20,354 nucleotides of DNA, from the NCBI GenBank assembly GCA_013044085.1, contig JABEVI010000059.1:1-20354 (forward strand), given 5' to 3'. The DNA is from Steroidobacteraceae bacterium. GTDB taxonomy: Bacteria > Pseudomonadota > Gammaproteobacteria > Steroidobacterales > Steroidobacteraceae. Below the pieces are notes generated by a model. That model was not told where the DNA came from and ran no database searches. It saw nothing but the letters and a program-made list of their open reading frames with translations. A program made the translations under genes and the position numbers. Shown here piece after piece: positions 1-8,252 of the stretch (its first letter is position 1; each line of letters opens with the position of its first letter).

Positions 1-1172
1 CCGCCGATGACGATGGAGGGCACGAGGCCGAACCATGCCGCGGTCAAGCCGGACTCGAACTCACCCAATTCGTTGGACGCGCCGATGAAGATGGAATTCA
101 CCGCGCTGACCCTGCCCCGGATCTCATCCGGCGTCTCCAATTGCACCAGTACATGGCGGATGAAGACACTGACCATGTCGCCAGCGCCGAGCACGACGAG
201 CGCCACCATGGCGACCGCGAACCGTCGCGTGAGACCGAAAACCAGCGTGGCGACGCCGAACGCCGCCACACCCGCGAACATCGTGACGCCGATGCGCCGG
301 CGGATCGGTGCAAACGCGAGCAGCAGCGCCATCAACCCCGCACCGATGCCGGGTGCAGAGCGCAGATACCCGAACACCGCCGGCCCGGCGTGCAGCACAT
401 CGCGCGTGAACGCCGGCAGCAGGGCGGTGGCCCCGCCGAACAACACCGCGAACAAATCGAGCGACAGTGCGCCGAGCACGATCTTGCGCCGCCAGACGAA
501 GCGCAAGCCCTCGAGCAACTGACCGGCACCGACGGACGCCGCGGCGCGCACAGTTCCGCGCGAGCGAATCGACCGCAGCATCCACAGTGAAAGCAGCAAC
601 AGCAACGCGGCGGCGAGGTACACCCACGCGGCTCCGCCGCGGCTGCCGTACGCGGCCTGCGCGAACGAGTAGACCACCCCACCGAGGCTCGGGCCGGCGA
701 TCGTCGCGACCTGCGAGCTCGAGGAGCTGATGGCCACGGCGGTGGGCAGCGATTCGATCGGCACGAGGTTCGGCATGAAGGACTGCGCGGTCGGCATCTG
801 AAACGCCCTCGAGACGCCGAGGAAGGCCAGAACCGTGAATATCGGGCCGGCATGCGCGACGCGGAAGACCGCAAAGGCGAGCAACGACGCCGCGCAGAGC
901 AGCTGCACCAGCGCGCACAGCAGCAGGATGAGCCGCCGGTCGAAGCGGTCGGCCGCGTGACCCGCAAACAGCGCGAAAAGCACGAACGGCAGGAATTGGG
1001 ACAGTCCGATCAAGCCCAGGTCGAGCAGCCGGCCGGTCAGCTGATAGACCTGCCAGCCCACCGCGATCACGAGCATTTGCGCCGCGATCCCGGCAAAGAA
1101 TCTCGCGGCAAGATACCGCCTGAAGTCTCGGTTGCGCAGTATCGCGAGGCGGCTGGCGCCGTTCGACGTCAA
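1..1172 (-). CDS. MFS transporter (EntS/MFS_3-like exporter), 3' end cut by window
   Basis: The minus-strand frame reads through about 390 codons without a stop and leaves the window, so the C-terminus is missing. It is a hydrophobic multi-pass inner-membrane protein. An RNRDFRRYLAARF start leads into the first membrane segment, and the loop-2 motif GHAADRFDRR is a good match to the MFS signature. The late segment NSIFIGASNELGEFESG is characteristic of the MFS group around enterobactin exporter EntS and related drug/siderophore exporters; the substrate cannot be read from sequence. I chose a TTG start at 1172: an in-frame TGA lies nine bases upstream, no in-frame ATG sits close by, and a GGAGG lies 10 nt before the TTG. 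It is divergent from the alcohol dehydrogenase gene. Family is fairly certain; substrate is unknown. Confidence 0.85.
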   Translation of the reverse strand, partial: MTSNGASRLAILRNRDFRRYLAARFFAGIAAQMLVIAVGWQVYQLTGRLLDLGLIGLSQFLPFVLFALFAGHAADRFDRRLILLLCALVQLLCAASLLAFAVFRVAHAGPIFTVLAFLGVSRAFQMPTAQSFMPNLVPIESLPTAVAISSSSSQVATIAGPSLGGVVYSFAQAAYGSRGGAAWVYLAAALLLLLSLWMLRSIRSRGTVRAAASVGAGQLLEGLRFVWRRKIVLGALSLDLFAVLFGGATALLPAFTRDVLHAGPAVFGYLRSAPGIGAGLMALLLAFAPIRRRIGVTMFAGVAAFGVATLVFGLTRRFAVAMVALVVLGAGDMVSVFIRHVLVQLETPDEIRGRVSAVNSIFIGASNELGEFESGLTAAWFGLVPSIVIG

Positions 1173-1182
1173 GATGGGTCAT

Positions 1183-1187
1183 CCTCC
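1183..1187 (-). promoter_or_regulatory. Shine-Dalgarno GGAGG deciding the TTG start of the MFS gene
   Basis: GGAGG on the minus strand lies 10 nt upstream of the TTG at 1172-1170. An ATG lying between them is in a different frame, which gives only an arginine-rich antisense-type product, so the TTG is the better start. Confidence 0.5.
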
Positions 1188-1245
1188 GGCGCCGCAGTCT
1201 AGCAGCGCACTGTGATAGTAACGCGCGTCCTGTCATCATCCGCGC

Positions 1246-2337
1246 ATGCCAAACACCATGTTTGCGGTGCTCTTGACCGGGCACGGCGGCTTCGAGCGCC
1301 TCGAATGGCGCGAGGACGTGCCGGTACCGTCACCCGCGGCCGGCGAAGTGCTGATCCGGGTCGGCGCAGCCGGCGTCAACAACACCGACATCAACACGCG
1401 GGCCGCCTGGTATTCGCGTGCCGTGACCGAGGGCACGACGCCATCCGCGGCGGCCGAGGGCTTTGGCGCCGACGCGGCAGCGGACACAGGCTGGACCGGC
1501 ACCGCGTTCACATTTCCACGCATCCAAGGCGCCGACGCCTGCGGCCGGATCGTCGCCGTCGGTGCGGGCGTCGAGACCTCGCGTCTCGGCGAGCGAGTGC
1601 TCGTTGAACCCGTGTTCCGTCCGCCGGGCTCAGAGGATCCTGGGGAGGCGACCTATTTCGGATCCGAGTGCGACGGCGCTTTCGCCGAATTCGCGCGGGT
1701 GCCGGCGCGCCATGCTCACAGGATCCACTGCGACCTGACGGACGCCGAGCTCGCCTCCTTTCCGTGCGCCTACTCGGCCGCGGAGAACATGCTCACACGC
1801 GCGGCCGTGCGTGCGGGTGAGCGCGTGCTGATCACCGGCGCCTCCGGCGGTGTCGGCAGCGCGGCGGTACAACTCGCGCGCCGCCGCGGCGCCACAGTGA
1901 CCGCGATCGCCGACCCGGCGAAGAAAGGCGCTCTCGAAGCGCTGGGTGCGGCGCGTGTGCTCGCGCGCGATGCGCTTGCGGCGGCTATCGGCCCCGAATC
2001 CGTCGACGCGGTGATCGACGTCGTCGGTGGCCATGCCTTCCCCTCGCTGCTCGAGGCGCTGGTTCGCGGCGGCCGTTACGCGGTCGCCGGGGCGATCGCC
2101 GGTCCCATCGTCGATTTGGACCTGCGCACGCTCTACCTGAAGGATCTGCGGCTGCTCGGCTGCACCGTGCTGGATCGACCGGTGTTCGGCAACTTGGTCG
2201 GTTACATCGAGCGCGGCGAAATCCGCCCGCTCATCGCCGCGATCCATCCGCTGCGGGATATCGTCGCTGCACAACGCGAATTCCTCGAAAAGCGCCACGT
2301 CGGCAAGATCGTGCTGGTGCCGCCGGCACCGACCTGA
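1246..2337 (+). CDS. Alcohol dehydrogenase/quinone oxidoreductase family protein (MDR superfamily)
   Basis: A 363-residue cytosolic medium-chain dehydrogenase/reductase. The N-terminal GroES-like domain contains GVNNTDINTR (about residues 43-52) and GADACGRIVAVG (about 95-106). The Rossmann nucleotide-binding loop is GASGGVGSAAVQLA near residue 198. Catalytic zinc ligands of classical alcohol dehydrogenases are not evident: the Cys of the first ligand region is Asn and the usual GHE is GAD. An NAD(P)H-dependent, zinc-independent reductase of the quinone oxidoreductase type is therefore more likely than a zinc alcohol dehydrogenase. A second ATG lies four codons in (1258); I kept the first. 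It is convergent with the downstream hydrolase, with only 14 nt between them. The substrate is unknown. Confidence 0.88.
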   Translation: MPNTMFAVLLTGHGGFERLEWREDVPVPSPAAGEVLIRVGAAGVNNTDINTRAAWYSRAVTEGTTPSAAAEGFGADAAADTGWTGTAFTFPRIQGADACGRIVAVGAGVETSRLGERVLVEPVFRPPGSEDPGEATYFGSECDGAFAEFARVPARHAHRIHCDLTDAELASFPCAYSAAENMLTRAAVRAGERVLITGASGGVGSAAVQLARRRGATVTAIADPAKKGALEALGAARVLARDALAAAIGPESVDAVIDVVGGHAFPSLLEALVRGGRYAVAGAIAGPIVDLDLRTLYLKDLRLLGCTVLDRPVFGNLVGYIERGEIRPLIAAIHPLRDIVAAQREFLEKRHVGKIVLVPPAPT

Positions 2338-2351
2338 AGCGGGCGGCCGGC

Positions 2352-3137
2352 TCAATCCCCGAGATATTGCCGGATCAGATCGGCCATGCGCTCGGTGGCG
2401 AGGTCGAAGGGGTCGAAGCCGAGATCCGGCAGATCGACGTAAACACCGTCCGGCTTCAACAGCGGTTTGACACGCGTGGTCTGCTCGAGGATTTCGTCTC
2501 GCGGCGCGAACACGATCAACGGCTGCTTCAACGAGCGCAGCTTGCGTTCGATGGGGTAGCCGCCGGCGGCGCGCAACGCGGCGCCCGGATTCGCGGCGAG
2601 CGCGAGGTCGAGGAAACGGCGGTGTACGGTCGCAAGATCGTAGGGCGGTGCCCGGTACGCATAGCAGCCGCGCCAGCCGCCGATGAGGTGGCCGCCTTCG
2701 AGCGCCGGCCGCAAGGGCTGTTCGCTGTACTTCTCCATTTGTCGCTGCTGTTCCTGGGGCGTGAACAACGGCACGCCGACGACGGCAACGCGCCTTACCC
2801 TGCCGTCGAGCTGTTGTGCCAGTTCGATCGCCTCCAGCGAGCCGACGCCGACGCCGAGCACGTCGAACGGCGCGGCCACTCCGGCCGCATCGAGTGCGTC
2901 GATCGTGCTGCGCGCGTACTGCTCGAGCGACAGCGCCCAGGGAGGTGCGTCCGAGTAGCCGTAGCCAAGACGATCGGGCGCAATCGTCGGCCGGGTGAGG
3001 CGCGCCTGCAGCGGCTCCCACATGTCGCCGGAGCGCGGTGACGGATGCAAAAGGACGAGCGGCCGGCCGCCGCCATCCTGGCTGCGCACATGTGCCTGGC
3101 CGAAACGGGTCGGATGGATGCGCCGGGTCAGCGCCAT
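2352..3137 (-). CDS. Alpha/beta-hydrolase-fold protein with degenerate catalytic triad
   Basis: A 261-residue soluble protein with the alpha/beta-hydrolase layout: PLVLLHPSPRSGDMW (about 26-40, the HG-type oxyanion strand), DRLGYGYSD (55-63), the nucleophile-elbow region FDVLGVGVGSLEAIELA (91-107), a helical cap (about 125-200), and IVFAPRDE (208-215). Where the family has G-x-Ser-x-G this protein has G95-V-G97-V-G99, so the nucleophile is glycine. The acid Asp214 is present. The expected C-terminal histidine segment reads GFDPFDLATERMADLI, with no histidine. It is probably not a conventional esterase; a binding or scaffold role, as in NDRG-type proteins, is possible. It starts 48 nt after ilvA ends on the same strand, so cotranscription is likely. 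A related copy with the same defects lies at 8253-8903. Confidence 0.85.
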   Translation of the reverse strand: MALTRRIHPTRFGQAHVRSQDGGGRPLVLLHPSPRSGDMWEPLQARLTRPTIAPDRLGYGYSDAPPWALSLEQYARSTIDALDAAGVAAPFDVLGVGVGSLEAIELAQQLDGRVRRVAVVGVPLFTPQEQQRQMEKYSEQPLRPALEGGHLIGGWRGCYAYRAPPYDLATVHRRFLDLALAANPGAALRAAGGYPIERKLRSLKQPLIVFAPRDEILEQTTRVKPLLKPDGVYVDLPDLGFDPFDLATERMADLIRQYLGD

Positions 3138-3185
3138 GCGGCCTCCGGCAAGCCCGTCTCGCTGCGCAACTCGGCGCGTCCGGGC

Positions 3186-4706
3186 TCAGCCGCCGAGAAA
3201 GATCCGATAGGCGGGATTCTCGGTCTCTTCGCTGTATGCATATTGCAGTTCATTGATATGAGCCAGGAATTCGTCACGCGTCGCCGGCGGCACCTGAATG
3301 CCGGCGAGCACTCGTCCGTAGTCCGAACCGTGGTTTCGATAATGGAACAGACTGATGTTCCACTCGGAGCCGATCGCGCGCAGGAATTTCAGCAGCGCCC
3401 CGGGGCGTTCCGGAAACTCGAAGCGATAGAGACGCTCATGCTCGAGGCCCTGGGCCTGGCCGCCGACCATATAGCGCACGTGCAACTTGGCGATCTCATT
3501 GTCGGACATGTCGCGGACGGTGTAGCCGGCGGCGGCGATCGCCTTGATCAGCGCCTCGCTCTCCGGGCGGCCCTGCGTGAGCGCCACGCCGACGAAGATC
3601 TGCGCGGCGCGCTCGTCGCCGAAGCGGTAATTGAACTCGGTGACGCTGTGCCCGCCGAGAAGCTCGCAGAAACGCAGGAACGAGCCCTGTTCCTCGGGAA
3701 TCTCGACCGCGAACAGCGCCTCGCGCTGCGCGCCGATGTCGGCCCGCTCGGCGACGTAGCGAAGACGGTCGAAGTTCATGTTCGCACCGCAGTTGATCGC
3801 GACGAGGTTGCGATCGACACAGTTCTCGCGTGCCACGTATTTCTTGATCCCGGCCACCGCGAGCGCTCCCGAGGGTTCGGCAATCGAGCGCGTATCCTCG
3901 AAGATATCCTGGATCGCGGCGCAAATCTGGTCCGTCGAAACCAGCAGGACCTCGTCGACGTACAGTTGCGCGAGGCGGAATGTTTCCTCGCCGACACGCC
4001 GCACGGCCACACCGTCGGCGAAAATGCCGACGCGGTCGAGGGCGAGCCGCCGGCCCGCGCGCAGAGAATCGTGCATCCCGGAGGAGTCCTCGGGCTGGAC
4101 GCCGATGACCTTGATCCGAGGATAAAGCGCCTTGACGTAGGCGGCGATGCCGGCGATCAGACCGCCGCCGCCGATCGGCACGAAGATCGCGTCGATCTCG
4201 TCGCCATGCCGTTGGCGCAGGATTTCCATCGCGATCGTCCCCTGACCGGCGATCACATCCGGATCATCGAACGGATGCACGAACACCAGGCCGCGCTCGC
4301 GCGCGAGTTCGACCGCATGATCGTAGGCCTGATCGTAGTCCTCACCGTAGAGCACGATCTCCCCGCCGAGATCGGCGACCGCCTGAACCTTGATTTGCGG
4401 CGTGGTCACCGGCATCACGATGACGGCGCTGATGCCGCGGGTACGCGCGCCGAGAGCCACCCCCTGGGCGTGGTTGCCGGCCGAGGCGCAGATCACGCCG
4501 CGCACCGCCACGATCGGCGAGAGCTGCGCAATCTTGTTGTAGGCACCGCGGATTTTGAACGAAAACACCGGCTGGAGGTCTTCCCGCTTGAAGTGCACGT
4601 GGTTGTTGAGGCGCCGCGACAGACGCGGCGCGGCCTCGAGCGGCGATTCGATCGCAACATCGTAGACCTTTGCCTTCAGGATCCTTTCCAGGTAGTTCTC
4701 TTGCAT
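3186..4706 (-). CDS. ilvA: Threonine ammonia-lyase, biosynthetic (threonine deaminase)
   Basis: A 506-residue PLP enzyme converting L-threonine to 2-oxobutanoate and ammonia, the first step of isoleucine synthesis. The N-terminal fold-type II domain shows FKREDLQPVFSFKIRGAYNK with PLP lysine Lys51, the SAGNHAQGVA substrate loop near 75-84, and the phosphate-binding GGGG at 179-182. Two ACT-like regulatory domains occupy roughly residues 320-506 (segments ending in GSFLRFCELLGG and GALLKFLRAIGSEWNISLFHYR), which identifies the long isoleucine-inhibited form; the E. coli enzyme is 514 residues. I chose the ATG at 4706 because homology begins there (MQENYLERIL); a longer reading adds 44 residues unlike the family. 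It is divergent from the DsbD-like gene and upstream of the degenerate hydrolase. Confidence 0.96.
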   Translation of the reverse strand: MQENYLERILKAKVYDVAIESPLEAAPRLSRRLNNHVHFKREDLQPVFSFKIRGAYNKIAQLSPIVAVRGVICASAGNHAQGVALGARTRGISAVIVMPVTTPQIKVQAVADLGGEIVLYGEDYDQAYDHAVELARERGLVFVHPFDDPDVIAGQGTIAMEILRQRHGDEIDAIFVPIGGGGLIAGIAAYVKALYPRIKVIGVQPEDSSGMHDSLRAGRRLALDRVGIFADGVAVRRVGEETFRLAQLYVDEVLLVSTDQICAAIQDIFEDTRSIAEPSGALAVAGIKKYVARENCVDRNLVAINCGANMNFDRLRYVAERADIGAQREALFAVEIPEEQGSFLRFCELLGGHSVTEFNYRFGDERAAQIFVGVALTQGRPESEALIKAIAAAGYTVRDMSDNEIAKLHVRYMVGGQAQGLEHERLYRFEFPERPGALLKFLRAIGSEWNISLFHYRNHGSDYGRVLAGIQVPPATRDEFLAHINELQYAYSEETENPAYRIFLGG

Positions 4707-4761
4707 GGCCGTTTCGTGGGTCGCTGTTCGCCTACATTGGTCGGTGCGGGGTTCGAGGGGT

Positions 4762-4767
4762 ATTGTA
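4762..4767 (-). promoter_or_regulatory. Possible -10 box (TACAAT) for ilvA
   Basis: TACAAT on the minus strand lies 55 nt upstream of the ilvA start, inside the 119-nt divergent ilvA/dsbD-like region. No convincing -35 hexamer lies 16-18 nt further upstream, so this is a weak call. Confidence 0.3.
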
Positions 4768-4814
4768 GCGGCGGGTGCGCGCGCGGATCGCGAATTTTGG
4801 GTCTGACCGGGATA

Positions 4815-4820
4815 GAGAGG
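4815..4820 (+). promoter_or_regulatory. Ribosome-binding site GAGAGG favouring a GTG start
   Basis: GAGAGG lies 5 nt before the in-frame GTG at 4826 but 17 nt before the ATG at 4838. This supports the GTG start, which adds four residues to the signal peptide. Confidence 0.45.
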
Positions 4821-4825
4821 TGTGG

Positions 4826-7060
4826 GTGACGACGACAATGCGCAAGCTGACGGTTTGCATGCTGATTTTCATGGCGACCGCGCAAACGGCGCTGGCATCG
4901 AGCGGCAACGTGGTCGCAGCACCGAACGTGCACGCACGCCTCGAGAGCGCGGTGCTTGCCGTCGGTCCCCGGCAGTCGTTCCTGGTGGCCCTGGTGCTCG
5001 ACCTGCGCGAGGGCTGGCATACCTACTGGCGCAACCCGGGCGATTCGGGGCAGGCGACACGCCTTTCGTGGACGCTGCCGGCGGGTTTTCAGGCCGGGCC
5101 GATCCAATGGCCGGCTCCGGAACGGTTCGTGCTCGCGCCACTCGTCAATTTCGGCTATGCGAAGCAGGCGGTTTACCTGGTGCGCATGCACGCCCCATCG
5201 GCTTTGCATGCCGGTGCGCCGGTGTCGCTGCGCGCACGGGCGCATTGGCTCGTTTGCTCGAATGTTTGCATACCCGAGAGCGCCGATCTGCACCTCGACC
5301 TGCGCGCGAGCGCAACGGCGGGCGAGACCGATCCGGCCACCGCCGCGCTGTTCGCGAGGGCCCGCGCCGGGTTGCCGCGCAAGACCCCGGGTCCGAGCCG
5401 CGCGAGTGTGCGCAATGGGCGTCTGGTGTTGACGCTCGGCCCGCACTTCGGTGCGCACCTTGGAACCGCCCGGTCGCTGCAATTCATCCCGTACCGGGAC
5501 GGGGTGATCGAGTACGCGGCGCCGCAGATTCTGACCCACCAAGGCGCAACGATCCGATTGGCGATGAAACTCGGTTACCAGCCGCCCAAGGCCGGGACGA
5601 TACGCGGCATTCTGCTCGTGAACGGGGACCACGCCGCCGCGCAGCGCGCCCTTGCCTACGCCATCGCGCCACGGCTCGACGCGAGCGCCGCGACGACGGC
5701 AACCTCGTCGGCGGCGGCTGGGCGATACGCCGCGACCGCTGCGCAACCAGGCACGCCCTCCGCCTCGCCCGGCGTCCCGAGCCTGAGCGCGGCGCATGTG
5801 GCGACGACCCCGTTCTGGACGCTGGTGGGCCTCGCCCTGCTCGGGGGCTTGGTGCTCAACCTGATGCCCTGCGTGCTGCCGGTGCTGTCGATCAAGGCGG
5901 TAAGCCTCGTCGAACAGGCGAGAAGGCACCCGCGCGAGGTGCGCATCAAGGGTCTTGCGTTCGCCGCGGGTACCGTCGCATCCATGCTCGCGCTTTCGTT
6001 GGTGCTGTTGTCGCTGCGCGCCGGCGGCGAACAGATCGGCTGGGGGTTCCAGCTGCAGTCACCGCTGTTCGTCACGTTGATGGTCTATCTTCTGTTGCTC
6101 GTCGGTCTGAACCTGTCCGGCGTGTTCGAATTCGGCGGCGGACTCGCCGGACTCGGCGAGAATCTCACGCATGGTGACAACCTGCGCGCCGCGTTCTTCA
6201 CCGGCGTACTGACGACCCTGGTCGCGACACCGTGCACGGCGCCGTTCATGGCGGCCGCCGTGGGCGCGGCGCTGAGCCAGCCCGCGCCGCGCGCGCTGGC
6301 GATCTTTGCCGCGCTCGGCATCGGCCTCTGCCTGCCGCTCACGCTGGTGTCATTCGCCCCCTGGATGCGTCGCATGCTGCCAAAGCCGGGCGCTTGGATG
6401 GACACGCTGAAGCAGGCGCTCGCGTTCCCGATGTACGCCTCGGCGGCATGGCTGGTATGGGTGCTTGCCCAGCAAACCTCCTCGATGGGACTGGCGGCCG
6501 CTCTGGCCGGCTGCGTGCTGGTGTCGCTCGCCGCGTGGGCGTATCGACGGACAAAAGCCGGCAGGGGAGCCGGCAAATTCGCGGCCGGCGCCACGGCGAT
6601 CCTCGCGCTGCTCGCGGCGATCATGCTGCCGGTGCAACTCGACGGGGCGCCGATCGCGCCCGGCGCCGCGGCGGCGTCGGGCCAAGCGGGGGATTTGAGC
6701 TGGGTGCCCTACGACCCGGCGCGCATCGCGCAGCTGCGGGCAGCGGGCAAACCCGTGTTGGTCGACTTCACCGCGAGTTGGTGCCTGACCTGCCTGGTAA
6801 ATGAACGCACCGTCTTTGCCGAACCGGCCGTACGGGCGATCTTCCGGGACAAGGGCGTCACCCTGGTGAAGGGCGACTGGACGAACGGGGATCCGCGGAT
6901 CACGAAAGCCTTGGCTGCGTTCGGGCGCGCCGGTGTGCCGCTGTACGTGGTCTACAACGCGACGCCCGGATCGCGCCAACCGGTGGTTCTGCCGCAATTG
7001 CTGACGACACGCATCGTCGAGGATGCGTTCGCAGGCTTGCCAGACCGCCGTTTTCAATAG
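4826..7060 (+). CDS. DsbD/ScsB-family membrane thiol-disulfide interchange protein
   Basis: A 744-residue inner-membrane protein that passes reducing equivalents from cytosolic thioredoxin to periplasmic thiols. In order: a signal peptide ending TAQTALA (about residue 24); a periplasmic domain to about 320 with the pair Cys144/Cys148 (WLVCSNVC); a central multi-pass membrane domain with Cys349 in LNLMPCVLP and Cys470 in ATPCTAPFM, the two CxP-type cysteines of the DsbD transporter core; and a C-terminal thioredoxin-like domain with Cys653-Leu-Thr-Cys656 in FTASWCLTC. The length and N-domain resemble the longer ScsB-like branch more than E. coli DsbD (565 residues). It is divergent from ilvA. 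The periplasmic partners are not in this window. I did not assign dsbD because orthology to E. coli DsbD is uncertain. Confidence 0.9.
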   Translation: MTTTMRKLTVCMLIFMATAQTALASSGNVVAAPNVHARLESAVLAVGPRQSFLVALVLDLREGWHTYWRNPGDSGQATRLSWTLPAGFQAGPIQWPAPERFVLAPLVNFGYAKQAVYLVRMHAPSALHAGAPVSLRARAHWLVCSNVCIPESADLHLDLRASATAGETDPATAALFARARAGLPRKTPGPSRASVRNGRLVLTLGPHFGAHLGTARSLQFIPYRDGVIEYAAPQILTHQGATIRLAMKLGYQPPKAGTIRGILLVNGDHAAAQRALAYAIAPRLDASAATTATSSAAAGRYAATAAQPGTPSASPGVPSLSAAHVATTPFWTLVGLALLGGLVLNLMPCVLPVLSIKAVSLVEQARRHPREVRIKGLAFAAGTVASMLALSLVLLSLRAGGEQIGWGFQLQSPLFVTLMVYLLLLVGLNLSGVFEFGGGLAGLGENLTHGDNLRAAFFTGVLTTLVATPCTAPFMAAAVGAALSQPAPRALAIFAALGIGLCLPLTLVSFAPWMRRMLPKPGAWMDTLKQALAFPMYASAAWLVWVLAQQTSSMGLAAALAGCVLVSLAAWAYRRTKAGRGAGKFAAGATAILALLAAIMLPVQLDGAPIAPGAAAASGQAGDLSWVPYDPARIAQLRAAGKPVLVDFTASWCLTCLVNERTVFAEPAVRAIFRDKGVTLVKGDWTNGDPRITKALAAFGRAGVPLYVVYNATPGSRQPVVLPQLLTTRIVEDAFAGLPDRRFQ

Positions 7061-7085
7061 AACGCGATTGGTGCATGCTGCGCTG

Positions 7086-7541
7086 ATGGCCCCACAATAC
7101 GCGGCTCCCGTGGCCGTGATCGATTTCAGGCGCCGCCGCATGGTGCTCAGCTGGGATCCGGCCGCAGCGAGTTGGAGCGCGCTTGACGCGCCGCCGCCGG
7201 TGGTCCACGGCATCGCGCTGATCCGCGGGACACCGCCGTATGTGTGTCTGTACGCGGTGGGCGGGCGCTTGCGTCTGCAGATCGGCACCAGCCAGTACGC
7301 CCTTGCGGAACATTCACCGCGCTTTCGTTGTCTGCCGCAGTACTGGAGCCTCGGGCTGCGCCGCAAATTCGTGATCGAGTCGACGACCAGCGGCGTGCTC
7401 TACAGCCATGCCTACTGGTCCGGCCAGGGCCCCGATTTCTTCCGCTGGTTCGCGGGCAGGGCCGAGGACCCGGATTGGCGTGCGGCGGCTGCGCGCCGCT
7501 GGACGGAGGGGGTCGGCGCCGAGACGCTTCGCTGCGAATGA
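7086..7541 (+). CDS. Conserved-looking hypothetical protein
   Basis: A predicted 151-residue protein that I do not recognise. It has no signal peptide or membrane segment and is rich in aromatic residues in its second half (LPQYWSLGLRRKF, YSHAYWSGQGPDFFRWF). The composition looks like a folded protein, unlike the Arg/Ala-rich antisense frames nearby. The ATG at 7086 is used; in-frame TTG (7068) and GTG (7071) are alternatives, and none has a good ribosome-binding site. It begins 25 nt after the DsbD-like gene on the same strand, so it may be cotranscribed with it. Its last 130 nt overlap the 3' end of rluF on the opposite strand. Function is unknown. Confidence 0.6.
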   Translation: MAPQYAAPVAVIDFRRRRMVLSWDPAAASWSALDAPPPVVHGIALIRGTPPYVCLYAVGGRLRLQIGTSQYALAEHSPRFRCLPQYWSLGLRRKFVIESTTSGVLYSHAYWSGQGPDFFRWFAGRAEDPDWRAAAARRWTEGVGAETLRCE

Positions 7542-8245
7542 ACGCCGGCGGGCGCTGAGAAACGCTGCGGCAGCAGCGCCGCGAGTTCCTCTTGCGTCAG
7601 GTTGCGCCACTGACCGGGCGCCAGCGATCCGAGCAGGATGTTGCTGATGCGCACACGCTGCAATCGCCGCACCCGATAGCCGAGCGCCGAGCACATGCGG
7701 CGAATTTGCCGGTTCAAGCCCTCGGTGAGAATGATCCGGAAGCGTTGCGCGCCGATACGCTCGACGCGGCACCCACGGGTCATCCGGCCCATGATGCGGA
7801 CGCCGTCGCGCAACAAAGCGAGCGTCATCTCCGTGATCGGCCGGTCGACGGTGACGTCATATTCCTTCTCGTGATTATTCTCCGCGCGAAGAATCTCATT
7901 GACGATGTCGCCGTCGTTGGTCAGCAGAATCAAGCCTTCGGAGTCCTTGTCGAGGCGCCCGACGGGAAAGATTCGCTGCTCATGGCCGACCAGATCGACG
8001 ATATTGCCCTCGACCTGCGCTTCGCTCGTCGAGGTGATGCCGACGGGCTTGTTGAGGGCGATGTACACCGCGGCGCGCCGGGCGCCAAGCCTTGCGCCGT
8101 CGACACACACTTCGTCGTTCGGCCCAATCCGCGTGCCGAGCGTCGCCGGCGCGCCGTTGCAGGTCACACGGCCGGCGCTGATCCATTGATCGGCTTCGCG
8201 GCGCGAACAGACGCCGCTTTCGCTGATGAACTTGTTGATCCGCAC
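7412..8245 (-). CDS. rluF: 23S rRNA pseudouridine synthase, RluF type
   Basis: A 277-residue RNA-modifying enzyme of the RsuA/RluB/E/F family, closest in the motifs I recall to E. coli RluF (pseudouridine 2604 of 23S rRNA). An N-terminal S4 RNA-binding domain covers INKFISESGVCSRREADQWI (residues 3-22) and onward. The catalytic Asp99 lies in FPVGRLDKDSEGLI, followed by NHEKEYDVTVDRP and the LNRQIRRMCSALGY motif. A basic, disordered tail of about 50 residues follows residue 228; E. coli RluF also has a basic tail. The GTG at 8245 is used because homology starts there. It lies 7 nt after the stop of the upstream hydrolase and has no clear ribosome-binding site, suggesting translational coupling. 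The tail is antisense to the end of the unknown gene at 7086-7541. Confidence 0.9.
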   Translation of the reverse strand: MRINKFISESGVCSRREADQWISAGRVTCNGAPATLGTRIGPNDEVCVDGARLGARRAAVYIALNKPVGITSTSEAQVEGNIVDLVGHEQRIFPVGRLDKDSEGLILLTNDGDIVNEILRAENNHEKEYDVTVDRPITEMTLALLRDGVRIMGRMTRGCRVERIGAQRFRIILTEGLNRQIRRMCSALGYRVRRLQRVRISNILLGSLAPGQWRNLTQEELAALLPQRFSAPAGVHSQRSVSAPTPSVQRRAAAARQSGSSALPANQRKKSGPWPDQ

Positions 8246-8252
8246 AGGGAAA

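Noticed and set aside
124..1284. A 386-codon minus-strand frame with an ATG near the MFS start
   Set aside because: Same strand as the MFS gene but another frame; its translation is Arg-rich with no membrane segments, whereas the TTG frame gives a clear MFS protein.
1630..3021. A 463-codon minus-strand frame across the dehydrogenase and hydrolase genes
   Set aside because: Arginine-rich, low-complexity translation spanning two well-supported genes in other frames.
3045..4829. A 594-codon plus-strand open frame opposite ilvA
   Set aside because: It is antisense to a certain gene, is rich in Arg, Asp and Ala without domain motifs, and exists because GC-rich codons rarely give stops in that frame.
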